Shown: in pieces, positions 16,948 through 26,292 of the stretch
How positions within the stretch are numbered: the first letter of the stretch is position 1
Layout of the letters: every line of letters starts with the position of its first letter
Origin: Bacteroidota bacterium
GTDB lineage: Bacteria; Bacteroidota; Ignavibacteria; SZUA-365
Assembly: GCA_029907355.1 (NCBI GenBank)
Contig: JARYLZ010000015.1
Coordinates: forward strand, 1-46,896
Length of the DNA: 46,896 nucleotides
Reading direction: 5' to 3'
Position numbers and translations under genes: made by a program
Notes under the pieces: model-generated
The model's input: the letters and a program-made list of their open reading frames with translations, nothing else
Told to the model about the DNA's origin: nothing
The model's database searches: none

Positions 16948-18843
16948 ATGTGCGGGATAGCCGGCATCCTGATGCGGGAGTACGGCCGGCAGGCGGATGC
17001 CGCCGTGTGCAAGCGCATGCTGGAGTGCCTGCGCCACCGCGGGCCGGACGACGAAGGGAGTTGGCGGAAGGACAACGTCTTCCTCGGCCATACCCGCCTC
17101 AGCATCATCGACACGACGGAGAACGGGAGACAGCCGTTCCTCTCGGAGCGAGGCGACATCGTGGCGGTTTTCAACGGCGAAATCTACAATTCCGAGGAAC
17201 TGAAGGCCGACCTCGTCCGGCGCGGCCACCGCTTCATCGGGGCTTCGGACGGCGAGGTGATCCCGCACCTGTACGAGGAATACGGCGAATCCCTGGCGGA
17301 GAAACTGCGCGGGATGTTCGCGATCGCGATCTACGACATGCCAGCACGGCGCCTCTTCCTCATGCGGGACCGGTTCGGCATCAAACCTCTCTACTACGCT
17401 TCGGCGCCGGAGGGGTTCGCTTTCGCCAGCGAGATCAAGGCGCTGTTCCCCGTTCCCTTTCTCGATTTCGCCATCGATTACCAGTCCGTCAGCGATTACC
17501 TGAACCTCTCGTACATCCCCGACCCTGCGACGGGCTTCGTGCACGTATCGGCCCTCACGGCCGGCACCGTGCTCAAATGGGAAGAAGGAAAGACCGCTCT
17601 GCGCGTCTACTGGTCATATCGAGCGGGGAACGACGGGGAGATACCAAGGGCAGAAGATCTTCGGGAACTTCTCCGACAAGCCGTCGGCCGACAGCTGCGG
17701 GCGGATGTGCCGATCGGGACCATGTTGAGCGGGGGCATCGACTCCTCCATCGTTACGACGTTCGCCGCCTCTGAAACGGAGCGGAACATCGCGAGCTACA
17801 CGGTGAAGTTCGCCGAAAGCGCTTATGACGAGTCCGAATACGCCCGTGCCGTCGCTACGGCGGTGGGAGCGAAACATACGATCGTGGAAATCGGGAAGGA
17901 TTGCTCTTCCATCGAGGAACTCGAAGGCATTCTCACGCACTTCGACCAGCCGTTCGGGGACTCCTCTTCCATACCGACGTACTACATATCCCGCGAGATG
18001 CGCAAACATGTCAAGGCAGCGCTCTCGGGCGACGGCGGCGACGAGATCTTCTACGGCTACCCCGACTTCACCTACATTTCGGCGGTTCTGCTCGCGCGCC
18101 CCTTCATCGGCATGCTCCATCCCCGGACGGCATCGGCCGCCGCCGCCGTGATCCGTTCGCGGCCGCAGATCGCCCGGTACATCAGGAGACTGCAGGCATA
18201 CCGCGGCAAGAGCCCGGATGCCATCCTCGCGGACATGTATTCGTACCTCTCCGATGAGGAGAAGAAGCACGCGTTGTCCCCGGAAGGCCAGTCTGCATTT
18301 TCGGGGGCGGAATCCACCCTCAGGCTGTACGCGCCTTACGCGGAACGGCTCGCGAAGGAGCCGAAAGATGCCGTCAGCGAATTTCTCGTCAAGTACAGCC
18401 TCCCCTGCGACATGCTCAAGAAGGTAGACATGATGAGCATGGCTTCCGGGCTCGAGGTGCGCGTCCCCCTGCTCGACGAACAGGTCGTGGACTTCGCCTC
18501 ACGCCTCCCTGCGCGTGAGAAACACAGGCGAGGCAGGGGGAAGATCCCGTTGCGGGAAATCCTGAAACCTCACATCCCTTCCGCGGCGATCGAGCGGAGG
18601 AAACAGGGCTTCGGCATCCCCTTCGACACCTTTCTGAAGGGGGAACACCGCCGGTACATCGCGAATGCACTTCTCGACGTGGGCTCGCCGGCGGGCCGCC
18701 TCTTCAAGCGTGATTGGCTGGAACTTCTCCTGGACGCATTTCTCTACGGGAACAAGAGGCCCGATCTGAGAAGCAGATATATGGTCTACCAGCTCGTCTA
18801 CATGCTGTTTTCCCTCGATCGTTGGTTGAGGCGGCATGCGTGA
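16948..18843 (+). CDS. asnB: Asparagine synthetase B-type glutamine amidotransferase
   Basis: A 631-residue two-domain enzyme. Start ATG 16948 puts the catalytic nucleophile at Cys2 (MCGIAG), as this class requires; the frame is open upstream but only into the phosphatase gene. The glutaminase domain shows RHRGPDDEG, HTRLSIID and NGEIYN. The synthetase domain has the ATP-pyrophosphatase loop SGGIDSS (261-267) and the block GDGGDEIFYGY, followed by the C-terminal MLKKVDMMSMASGLEVRVPLLD. Activity is ATP-dependent transfer of glutamine ammonia to a carboxylate. In polysaccharide loci such enzymes can amidate uronic or nonulosonic acids (WbpS-type) rather than Asp. No uronate-forming dehydrogenase is in the window, so the target may be a nonulosonate or aspartate. 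Confidence 0.9.
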   Translation: MCGIAGILMREYGRQADAAVCKRMLECLRHRGPDDEGSWRKDNVFLGHTRLSIIDTTENGRQPFLSERGDIVAVFNGEIYNSEELKADLVRRGHRFIGASDGEVIPHLYEEYGESLAEKLRGMFAIAIYDMPARRLFLMRDRFGIKPLYYASAPEGFAFASEIKALFPVPFLDFAIDYQSVSDYLNLSYIPDPATGFVHVSALTAGTVLKWEEGKTALRVYWSYRAGNDGEIPRAEDLRELLRQAVGRQLRADVPIGTMLSGGIDSSIVTTFAASETERNIASYTVKFAESAYDESEYARAVATAVGAKHTIVEIGKDCSSIEELEGILTHFDQPFGDSSSIPTYYISREMRKHVKAALSGDGGDEIFYGYPDFTYISAVLLARPFIGMLHPRTASAAAAVIRSRPQIARYIRRLQAYRGKSPDAILADMYSYLSDEEKKHALSPEGQSAFSGAESTLRLYAPYAERLAKEPKDAVSEFLVKYSLPCDMLKKVDMMSMASGLEVRVPLLDEQVVDFASRLPAREKHRRGRGKIPLREILKPHIPSAAIERRKQGFGIPFDTFLKGEHRRYIANALLDVGSPAGRLFKRDWLELLLDAFLYGNKRPDLRSRYMVYQLVYMLFSLDRWLRRHA

Positions 18844-18912
18844 TCGAACATTTCCCTATGGAGAGGAACTGAAGCCCGCCGGAGCAGTTTCTCCTTTCAA
18901 AGGTCCATCGCC

Positions 18913-21900
18913 ATGTGCGGGATAGCCGGAATCTTCAGCAATAGCGCCATCGAGACACGGGTGTTGGTCGATATGACCCGGAGAGCCGCTCATCGCGGCC
19001 CCGACGGCGAAGGGTACTGGCTCCTGCGAGAAAAAGGGGGGGCGGGGCGATTCTTCGATGCTTCCGAAACGAGCAGGGATACGGCACCCATCGTCGCGGG
19101 TTTCGGGCACCGACGGCTGGCGATACTGGACTTGAGCGAGGCTGGGAGACAGCCGATGTGCGACCCGTCGGGAAGGGTCTGGCTGTCCTATAACGGCGAG
19201 GTGTTCAATTTCGTCGAACTCCGGCGGGAGTTGAGCGCGCGGGGACATGTGTTCCGGAGCTCGACGGATACCGAAGTCATCCTCGCGTCGTATCTCGAGT
19301 GGGGTAAGGACTGTTTCGCTCATTTCAACGGGATGTGGGCGATCGCGATTGCCGACACCCGCAGAGGGGTGCTCGTCCTCTCGCGCGACCGCCTCGGTAT
19401 CAAGCCGTTGTACTATTCGTCTTCAAGGGGCGTATTCGTCTTCGCTTCGGAAATCAAGCAAATACTCGCGGTTCCCTGGGCCAAACCGGTAGCGGATATC
19501 GATACCGTCGCCGAATACATTGACAGCGGGTACCAACCGCCGGGATGCACGTTCTTCCGGGATATTTACGAGGTGATGCCCGGAACCACTATGACGCTGA
19601 GGATGGACGACCCCAGCGTGCGAGAATGCTCCTGTTTCTGGGAATTCTCGATCCGCCAGGCCGAGGAGAAGAGGCGAGAGGAACTCGTTCCCCGTATCCG
19701 CGATATCTTCCGGGACGCTGTCGCGATCCGGCTCCGGTCCGACGTCCCCGTAGGGGTGTGCCTCTCGGGCGGTCTGGACTCGTCGTCGATATACGGGGAG
19801 ATGCATGCGCTGGGAAGCGGGACGGGACCCTTCCCGGCCTTCACAGCCGTCTACGACAACCCGAGCTTCGACGAGGACGAGTATGTGAAGATCATGCTCA
19901 GGCGCACGGGGGGTGTCGGGCACTTCGTCGTTCCGACGGCGGATGCCTTCATGGAAAGCCTCGAACGTTTCACGTACTGTCACGACGAGCCGGTCGGTTC
20001 CCTCAGCGTGTTCGCTGCGTGGTGTGTGATGGGTGCGGCACGGCGCGAGGGGGTGCCGGTCCTGCTCAACGGGCAGGGCGGGGACGAGCTGTTCTCGGGG
20101 TATTGGCCCGCCTACTACGTCTACCTGGCGAAAGGGTTTCGCAACAGGCCGTGCCGTGCTTTCCGCGACCTCGTCGGTGCGCTCATGCCCACAGGCAACG
20201 CGGAAATCATCCGCCGTTTCCCAGCCCATGCGCGGCAGTATCTCCAACGCAGGAACCGCCGGAACCGTCGTCTTCTCCTCCCGGAATGGAAGAGCCGTGG
20301 GCGGACCTTGGAAAAGAACTGGGCCGCTGAGGCGCTGGCCGTGAGCGATGGCGAGTTCCGCCTGCGCGAGCTGAGGAGCATCCATCTCCCGCGCCTCCTC
20401 AAGTGGGAGGACAGGAACTCGATGGCGTTCGGCGTCGAAGGGCGGTACCCATTCCTCGATTACCGTCTGGTCGAGCTCGCGCTTTCCATTCCCGTCGAGC
20501 GCAATTTCAGGAACGGGTGGAACAAGTACCTCCTCCGCCTCGCATTCGAAGACATCCTCCCCGACGAGATCCGATGGCGGAAAACGAAGATCGGTTTCGA
20601 AACACCCCAGGCGGAGTGGATGACGTCGGTTCTGCGGCGTCCCCTCATCGAATGGAGCCGCCGGCCTTCGCCGATGTTGTCGGAAATCGTGGACCTTTCC
20701 GCTCTCACATTCCTTGCCGGCACGGTTTTCGGTTCGAAGAAAATCGATCGCATGGACGAGGGCCAACTTTTATTCATGAGGCTGTTCTTCCTCGATGCCT
20801 GGGGGCGCACCTTCTGTGTCATCGTCCCCACGGCTTCGCAGGGAACGGACGCGGAGACGCTCCGCGGGTGCGTTGTATATGGGCGTCGGATGGGCGAAGG
20901 GGGAATCGGCGGAGAGGCTCCCGGCGGACTGGAACCCGTGCGGGCAGAATTCACGATACACGAAAGCGAGACGCCGTATTCCGCTTCGCCGCGCATCATG
21001 GTCCCGGCAGCGAGGCGGAAAAGCATCGGGATACGCGTCTGCGTCGTGACGAGCGAGTGGCCCAGCGATGAGCACCCTTTTTCCGGCATCTTCATCCGGA
21101 ATCACGTGGAGCATCTCGAGCGGGAGGGTATCGAAGCGGAGGTCTTCCATTTCCGTGGAAACAAGAGCGCATGGCAGTATATCAAGGCGTGGGCATCTCT
21201 GCGGGCGCTCTTGAGAAAACAATCCTTCGACATCGTCCATGCACACTTCGGGCAGTCCGCCTTGGTCGTGCTCCCCGCATCCAAACCTTTCGTGATCACG
21301 TTTCGCGGGAGCGACCTGGAGGGCATCATCGGGAGGAACGGGAAACCGACGTTCGTTGGGCGCAGCCTCCAGGCGGTGAGCAGGTGGGCCGCCCGCAAAG
21401 CGGATATGGTCATCCTCGTGTCGAATTCCCTGCGCAAGTACATCGACCCCTCCCTCAATCCCCGTATTCTCCCCAGCGGGGTCGACACGACACTTTTCCG
21501 CCCCCTCGACAGGCGTTCCTGTCGAAATGAACTGGGTTGGGACGAGTCGGAATTCGTGGCCGTCTTCGTCGGCAGTCCGGACGACCCGAACAAGCGGTTC
21601 TCCCTCGCGAAAGAGGCCGTTCGTCTCGCAGCGGAAATGCATCCCTGCCGTCTCGAACACGTCTGGGGCGTCGCCCAAAAACATTTGCCGGTGTACCTGA
21701 ATGCAGCCGACGTTCTTCTCATGACATCCCGGCTGGAAGGTTCCCCCAACGTGGTCAAGGAAGCCCTCGCCTGCGGACTCCCGGTCGTGAGCGTGCCGGT
21801 CGGGGACGTTGCGGAAAGGCTCGCCGGGGTTCAGGGTTCAGTACTCTGTCCCGACGACAGTCCCGAATCCGTCGCCCGAGGGATCCTCGAGGTGATGGAA

Positions 21901-22011
21901 TACACGGAGCGGAACGGAAGGCCGCCATTCACGCCGGAAGCGGTCGTCTCGGAAGCCGAGAACGCGAGGAAGCTCGTCGGGTGGTACCGCCAACTCCTCG
22001 AGGGCCGTTGA
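18913..22011 (+). CDS. Fusion: asparagine-synthetase-type amidotransferase + GT4 glycosyltransferase
   Basis: One uninterrupted 1032-codon frame encodes two enzymes usually made separately. Residues 1 to about 630 are a complete AsnB-type amidotransferase: Cys2 in MCGIAGIF, HRGPDGEG, YNGEVFN, PP-loop LSGGLDSSS (S285-S291), GQGGDELFSGY and KWEDRNSMAFGVEGRYPFLD. Residues about 631-705 are a Gly/Glu/Arg-rich linker without fold-like pattern. Residues 706-1032 form a slightly short GT4 enzyme, from RVCVVTSEWPSDEHPFSG through FRGSDLEG, ILPSGVDTTLF and VFVGSPDDPNKRF to the EX7E motif RLEGSPNVVKEALACGLPVV. The linker resembles translated intergenic DNA, so the fusion may come from a lost stop codon. 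An internal ATG at 20998 could also start the GT4 alone. It follows the first asnB gene by 69 bases. Confidence 0.88.
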   Translation: MCGIAGIFSNSAIETRVLVDMTRRAAHRGPDGEGYWLLREKGGAGRFFDASETSRDTAPIVAGFGHRRLAILDLSEAGRQPMCDPSGRVWLSYNGEVFNFVELRRELSARGHVFRSSTDTEVILASYLEWGKDCFAHFNGMWAIAIADTRRGVLVLSRDRLGIKPLYYSSSRGVFVFASEIKQILAVPWAKPVADIDTVAEYIDSGYQPPGCTFFRDIYEVMPGTTMTLRMDDPSVRECSCFWEFSIRQAEEKRREELVPRIRDIFRDAVAIRLRSDVPVGVCLSGGLDSSSIYGEMHALGSGTGPFPAFTAVYDNPSFDEDEYVKIMLRRTGGVGHFVVPTADAFMESLERFTYCHDEPVGSLSVFAAWCVMGAARREGVPVLLNGQGGDELFSGYWPAYYVYLAKGFRNRPCRAFRDLVGALMPTGNAEIIRRFPAHARQYLQRRNRRNRRLLLPEWKSRGRTLEKNWAAEALAVSDGEFRLRELRSIHLPRLLKWEDRNSMAFGVEGRYPFLDYRLVELALSIPVERNFRNGWNKYLLRLAFEDILPDEIRWRKTKIGFETPQAEWMTSVLRRPLIEWSRRPSPMLSEIVDLSALTFLAGTVFGSKKIDRMDEGQLLFMRLFFLDAWGRTFCVIVPTASQGTDAETLRGCVVYGRRMGEGGIGGEAPGGLEPVRAEFTIHESETPYSASPRIMVPAARRKSIGIRVCVVTSEWPSDEHPFSGIFIRNHVEHLEREGIEAEVFHFRGNKSAWQYIKAWASLRALLRKQSFDIVHAHFGQSALVVLPASKPFVITFRGSDLEGIIGRNGKPTFVGRSLQAVSRWAARKADMVILVSNSLRKYIDPSLNPRILPSGVDTTLFRPLDRRSCRNELGWDESEFVAVFVGSPDDPNKRFSLAKEAVRLAAEMHPCRLEHVWGVAQKHLPVYLNAADVLLMTSRLEGSPNVVKEALACGLPVVSVPVGDVAERLAGVQGSVLCPDDSPESVARGILEVMEYTERNGRPPFTPEAVVSEAENARKLVGWYRQLLEGR

Positions 22012-22044
22012 GGCGGGGGCCCTCGCGCACAGCAGCACAACGGG

Positions 22045-23307
22045 ATGCGTATTCTCCTCATCAACCATTACGCAGGTTCCCCGCGGCACGGGATGGAGTA
22101 CCGGCCGTACCACTTCGCGCGCGAGTGGAAGAAGGCGGGGCACGACGTGAGCATCGTGGCCGCATCCTACTCGCATCTTCGAAGCGAACAACCGTCCGTG
22201 CGGCGTCCGTTCACGGAGGACGCGGTCGACGGCATCCCGTTCGTGTGGCTGAGGACCCCATCGTACCGGGGGAACGGAGCGGCGCGTGCCCGGAACATCT
22301 TCTCCTTCGTGCTCCGGCTCCATCGGTACGCGCGGAGAATTGTCGAGAAGATGCGGCCCGATGTCGTCATCGCGTCATCCACATACCCGCTCGACGTCTA
22401 TCCCGCCCGCCGTATGGCGTCGCTTGCCGGTGCGCTCCTCGTCCACGAGATACACGACCTCTGGCCGCTGACCCTGGTCGAACTCGCAGGCATAAAACCA
22501 TATCACCCGTTCGTCGCACTCCTCCAGGCAGCGGAGAATTACTCGTGCCGCGTGTCGCATCTCATCGTGTCGATGCTGCCGCGCGCCGATGAACACCTCA
22601 TGGCGCACGGAATGGAGCCGGCCAAATACGTTCACATACCGAACGGCGTGGACCTGGAAGTGTGGAAGTCAGCGGAACCGATCCCCGAGGAGCACGAAGC
22701 GGCCATCGCCGAACTGCGCGGGAAGGGTGTTTTCCTCGTGGGGTACGCAGGAGGGCACGGCGTTTCCAACGCACTGGATATCGTGATCGACGCTGCAGCC
22801 CTCCTGGACAGGAGCGGTATCGCCTTCGTTCTCGTCGGGCAGGGACCGGAGAAGGAAGCCCTGCGAGAGAGAGCCGCATCGCGATGTCTTTCGAACGTAT
22901 TTTTCCTCTCTCCGGTAAAGAGGGTGCAGATCCCCGACTTGCTCTCCCGCTTCGACGTTCTCTTCCACGCGATGCGCCCCAGCCCGATTTACCGGTTCGG
23001 GATAAACCCGAACAAGCTGTTCGACTACATGATGGCGGGAAAACCCGTCATCCAGGCCGTGAATGCGTGCAACGACATGGTCAAGGAAGCCGATTGCGGG
23101 ATCACCGTGCCTCCCGGCGATGCGCGAGCGCTCGCGGAGGGGATCATGGCCTTGAAAGGGATGAGCGAGTACGAACGGAGGTGCATGGGAGAGCGCGGGA
23201 AAACACATGTCCTCGCGGAATACGACGTGGCGAAGCTCGCCTGCCGATTCGCGGATATCCTGGAAGAGAAGCTCGCGGAGTTTCGTCTGGGGGGTGAAGC
23301 GCGGTGA
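22045..23307 (+). CDS. Glycosyltransferase family 4, WbuB-like
   Basis: A 420-residue GT4 transferase. The N-terminal RILLINHYAGSPRHGMEYRPYHFAREW is characteristic of the WbuB-like branch, some members of which transfer 6-deoxy-HexNAc sugars such as L-FucNAc. HEIHDLWPLTLVELAG and the helix that follows support this. The donor domain has VGYAGGHGVSNALDIVIDA, LVGQGPEKEAL and SPIYRFGINPNKLFDYMMAGKPVI, where the EX7E motif is relaxed as usual for the branch. The start ATG is 33 bases after the fusion gene. The stop overlaps the GTG of the next methyltransferase (GTGA at 23304-23307). The donor cannot be set from sequence, but 6-deoxy sugars are made by other genes here. Confidence 0.87.
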   Translation: MRILLINHYAGSPRHGMEYRPYHFAREWKKAGHDVSIVAASYSHLRSEQPSVRRPFTEDAVDGIPFVWLRTPSYRGNGAARARNIFSFVLRLHRYARRIVEKMRPDVVIASSTYPLDVYPARRMASLAGALLVHEIHDLWPLTLVELAGIKPYHPFVALLQAAENYSCRVSHLIVSMLPRADEHLMAHGMEPAKYVHIPNGVDLEVWKSAEPIPEEHEAAIAELRGKGVFLVGYAGGHGVSNALDIVIDAAALLDRSGIAFVLVGQGPEKEALRERAASRCLSNVFFLSPVKRVQIPDLLSRFDVLFHAMRPSPIYRFGINPNKLFDYMMAGKPVIQAVNACNDMVKEADCGITVPPGDARALAEGIMALKGMSEYERRCMGERGKTHVLAEYDVAKLACRFADILEEKLAEFRLGGEAR

Positions 23308-24020
23308 GCGGATACTCCGACCCCACTGAAGCGGGACGCATCGCCCGTGTGTACGGCGAATACGAGCGTGCAGACTGCGCGGCCGGGAAATGGTCCGGAG
23401 GGAACCGGGGCAACACCGCCATCCTTCGCGAGCGACGGACACTCACGGCGCGCTTTCTCGAACGCTATGCCCCCCATGGTATCGGAACGCTCGACATTCT
23501 CGAGGTCGGGTGCGGCGAGGGGCAGGTGATCGCCGAACTCATCGGGATGGGCGCGGACCCGTCACGCGTGACGGGCGTGGACATCCTCGAAACGCGCATC
23601 GGCAAGGCACGCGATAAGATTCCCGGTGTACGCTTTCTCGCGATGGACGCAGCGGCTATGGATTTCCCGGACGGCAGTTTCGACCTCGTCGTCCTCTTCA
23701 CCGTGTTGAGCTCCGTCCTCGACGACGGGATCCGGAAGAGGATCGCCGGTGAAATCGACCGCGTACTCAAACCCGGAGGAGCGGTGCTCTGCTACGACAT
23801 GCGTGTGAGGAATCCGGCGAACCCGAACGTCCGCGGCGTAGGCCGGAGGACCATGGCGGCACTGTTCCCCGGCTATACCATGCACGCATGTTCGCTCACT
23901 CTGCTCCCCCCTCTCGCCAGGCGACTCGGACCCCTCACCCCCATCCTGTACACGACACTCGCCTCCGTTCCGTTCCTCCGATCGCACCTGATGGTCATGC
24001 TGGTGAAGGGGGCTCCGTGA
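23304..24020 (+). CDS. Class I SAM-dependent methyltransferase
   Basis: A 238-residue methyltransferase of the Methyltransf_11 type. The SAM motif is ILEVGCGEG (65-73), followed by VTGVDILETRIGKA, FLAMDAAAMDFPDGSFDLVVLF and RVLKPGGAVLCYDM. The tail has a hydrophobic stretch (LTPILYTTLASVPFL) that might touch the membrane. Its GTG start overlaps the upstream GT4 stop, indicating coupling. A 248-base spacer with no recognised gene separates it from the aminotransferase. The acceptor is unknown; modification of a glycan residue is the contextual guess. It is not closely similar to the methyltransferase at 5384. Confidence 0.87.
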   Translation: MSGYSDPTEAGRIARVYGEYERADCAAGKWSGGNRGNTAILRERRTLTARFLERYAPHGIGTLDILEVGCGEGQVIAELIGMGADPSRVTGVDILETRIGKARDKIPGVRFLAMDAAAMDFPDGSFDLVVLFTVLSSVLDDGIRKRIAGEIDRVLKPGGAVLCYDMRVRNPANPNVRGVGRRTMAALFPGYTMHACSLTLLPPLARRLGPLTPILYTTLASVPFLRSHLMVMLVKGAP

Positions 24021-24268
24021 CGCCGTCTGTTGCCTCTGCTTTTCCCCGGTGTTCGAATGCTGGAAAGGCACCTGTGAGGGGTGCATCCATCCGTCGAAAA
24101 AGATGAACCGATGGTCCCTGTTCATGTCATGACGAGCGGTAAGGTGCATCGGACGCGGCGAACGGTTCGTCCTCTTCGGACGGTGTGCGCTTGCGGCCAG
24201 TGTGTTCTCCGATGCTCCGTCGATCGCTTCCGCATTCTCAGTTTTTCTTCTGAACAACGGCGCTTCGC

Positions 24269-25498
24269 ATGAACGTTCCCTTCTTCCGTTACGAATTCGA
24301 CCCCGAAGCCCTGGCCGCCATCGAGGAATGCCTCCGGTCAGGCTGGCTGACCACCGGACCGAAGACGAAAGAGTTCGAGAAGCGGTTTGCCGAAGCGGTT
24401 TCCAACGGTGAGACGATCCATGCGGTCGCCGTGAATTCTTGCACGGCCGCTTTGCACCTCGCCCTCGAAGCCGTAGGAGTGAAGAGAGGGGATCTCGTCG
24501 TCGTGCCCACCATGACGTTCGCGGCGACCGCCGAAGTCGTGCGGTATTTCGACGCGATCCCGGTGTTCGTCGACGCGGACCCCGTCACACTCAGCCTCTC
24601 CACGCTCCACCTCGAGGAGGTCATGAAAACGATCGCCGATGGGGGGAAAGTGCCGGGACCGGTTACGCGCGGGCGCAGGCTCCGCGCCGTTATCCCGGTC
24701 CATTACGGGGGGCGGCCGTGCGACCTCGGCAAAGTGAACGTGTTGGCGGCGCGATACGGGTGCGACGTGATCGAGGACGCCGCGCACGCTTTCCCTGCGG
24801 CATTTTCCGAAAATGGTTCCCTGAAGAAAATTGGCGGTGGGACTTCGCGCATCACCTGTTTTTCCTTCTACGCGAACAAGACTATCACGACCGGCGAGGG
24901 CGGCATGGCGACGACGACGGAACCCCTTCTGGCGGAACGCATGCGCCTGATGTCCCTTCACGGCATGGACCGCGATCCGTGGAACAGGTACGCGAAGTCG
25001 GGCACGTGGGATTACCGGCTCGTGGCGCCGGGATTCAAGTACAACCTCACCGACATTGCGTCTGCCATCGGCCTTTCTCAGCTGGAGAAAGCGGAACGGT
25101 TCCGCGCTGCGAGGCAGGCCATCGCGGAGCGGTACGACCGCTTTTTCGCCGATCTGGAGGAAATCGAGACGCCTCCGAGATCCGACGACGTCGTCGACGC
25201 CCACCATCTCTACGTGATCAAACTGCGCCCCGCCGCGATGGCTATCGACCGGGCGCGCTTCATCGAAGAAATGCGCGCCCGCGGTGTCGTCTGCTCGGTG
25301 CACTGGCGACCCCTCCACATGCACCCCTATTACGTTGAAACCTATGGGTACGCACCGGGGGATTACCCGCAGGCAGCCGCCGCGTGGGAGCGCATCGTCT
25401 CCCTCCCCCTCTTCCCGTCTATGACGGAAGAGGAGATAGAGGTCGTGATAACAGCGGTGCAGGAGGTCGTGCGGCGCTTCCGGTCGAAGGGGCGATAG
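24269..25498 (+). CDS. DegT/DnrJ/EryC1/StrS sugar aminotransferase (PglE/WecE-like)
   Basis: PLP-dependent aminotransferase that converts a 4-keto-6-deoxy NDP-sugar to the 4-amino sugar. Length is 409 residues, at the long end of the family. Key residues are SCTAALHLAL (57-66), VIEDAAHAFPA with D170 for the PLP ring nitrogen, and CFSFYANKTITTGEGG with K204 as the Schiff-base lysine. C-terminal elements typical of the family include YKYNLTDI-like KYNLTDIASAIGLSQLEK and VHWRPLHMHPYY. The dehydratase at 28228 can supply its substrate and the priming transferase 42 bases downstream may use the product, as in PglF-PglE-PglC. No PglD-like acetyltransferase is in the window. Start ATG 24269 is the one at the conserved N-terminal NVPFFRYEF. 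Confidence 0.9.
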   Translation: MNVPFFRYEFDPEALAAIEECLRSGWLTTGPKTKEFEKRFAEAVSNGETIHAVAVNSCTAALHLALEAVGVKRGDLVVVPTMTFAATAEVVRYFDAIPVFVDADPVTLSLSTLHLEEVMKTIADGGKVPGPVTRGRRLRAVIPVHYGGRPCDLGKVNVLAARYGCDVIEDAAHAFPAAFSENGSLKKIGGGTSRITCFSFYANKTITTGEGGMATTTEPLLAERMRLMSLHGMDRDPWNRYAKSGTWDYRLVAPGFKYNLTDIASAIGLSQLEKAERFRAARQAIAERYDRFFADLEEIETPPRSDDVVDAHHLYVIKLRPAAMAIDRARFIEEMRARGVVCSVHWRPLHMHPYYVETYGYAPGDYPQAAAAWERIVSLPLFPSMTEEEIEVVITAVQEVVRRFRSKGR

Positions 25499-25540
25499 AG
25501 ATCGTCAAGGCCGCTCTGGATTCCCCGATGCGAGGAGGAG

Positions 25541-26200
25541 ATGAGCGAACACGAGAAACGGGGCTGTATGAGGGTGGATACGGGAAACGAGGGGGGACAG
25601 AGCAGATCGCCTCGGCATTTCCCGCGCGTTCTCGACATCGTCTTTTCGGCGATGGGCCTTCTGGTGCTTTCACCCCTGCTCGGGTTGATCGCGATCCTGG
25701 TACGCGCGAGCTCGCCGGGACCGGTGTTCCATCGCGCTGTCCGAGCAGGGGTGAAAGGCCGTACGTTCACGCTGTACAAGTTCCGCACGATGTACCACCG
25801 CCGAGAGGACAGCGGGCCGGGTGTGACATACGGTGATGACCCGCGCATCACGGCGGTAGGGCGCGTATTGCGGCGTTGGAAGCTCGACGAACTTCCCCAG
25901 TTGGTCAACGTCCTCAAGGGGGAGATGAGTTTGGTCGGCCCTCGGCCGGAGGACCCGCGTTTCATTCCATACTACCCTTCGCACCTGCGGAGCATCCTGG
26001 AGTACAAACCGGGCATTACGAGCCCGGCATCGGTTCGGTACCGGAACGAGAGCGCAATCCTGCCTACGGGGAACCCGGAAGCGGAGTACATCGCGAACAT
26101 CCTCCCGGAGAAACTCGCGATCGATATCGCTTATTTTCGAACTGCCGGTTTGCTGGACCATGTACAACTGTTATTCAAGACCGTCCTCGGCAGAAGGTAA
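25541..26200 (+). CDS. Initiating phosphoglycosyltransferase (PglC/WcaJ C-terminal type)
   Basis: Transfers a sugar-1-phosphate from an NDP-sugar to undecaprenyl phosphate, the first committed step of the repeat unit, at the cytoplasmic face. At 219 residues it is the minimal monotopic form. A basic N-terminus leads into one reentrant hydrophobic helix (about 29-54, VLDIVFSAMGLLVLSPLLG). The catalytic domain has LYKFRTMY, GDDPRITAVGR, the Asp-Glu dyad in WKLDELPQL (D116-E117), MSLVGPRPE and YKPGITSPAS. Small PglC-type enzymes often take UDP-diNAc-bacillosamine-like sugars, which fits the adjacent aminotransferase. Start ATG 25541 has GAGGAG immediately upstream. Confidence 0.92.
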   Translation: MSEHEKRGCMRVDTGNEGGQSRSPRHFPRVLDIVFSAMGLLVLSPLLGLIAILVRASSPGPVFHRAVRAGVKGRTFTLYKFRTMYHRREDSGPGVTYGDDPRITAVGRVLRRWKLDELPQLVNVLKGEMSLVGPRPEDPRFIPYYPSHLRSILEYKPGITSPASVRYRNESAILPTGNPEAEYIANILPEKLAIDIAYFRTAGLLDHVQLLFKTVLGRR

Positions 26201-26292
26201 CCGTCACGACCGGCAGATTCCATACGGAGGCGACGAAGAGACATGAACGACGCCGAGTCCGTCGACGTCGAACCATTGACCATCGAGCCGCC

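Noticed and set aside
19423-20766. 447-codon minus-strand open frame
   Set aside because: Antisense to the amidotransferase half of the fusion gene; no recognisable protein features.
25876-26292. Upstream extension of the Wzi-like gene
   Set aside because: It overlaps the priming transferase in another frame and encodes Arg-rich sequence. The start was set at 26293 (or 26320).
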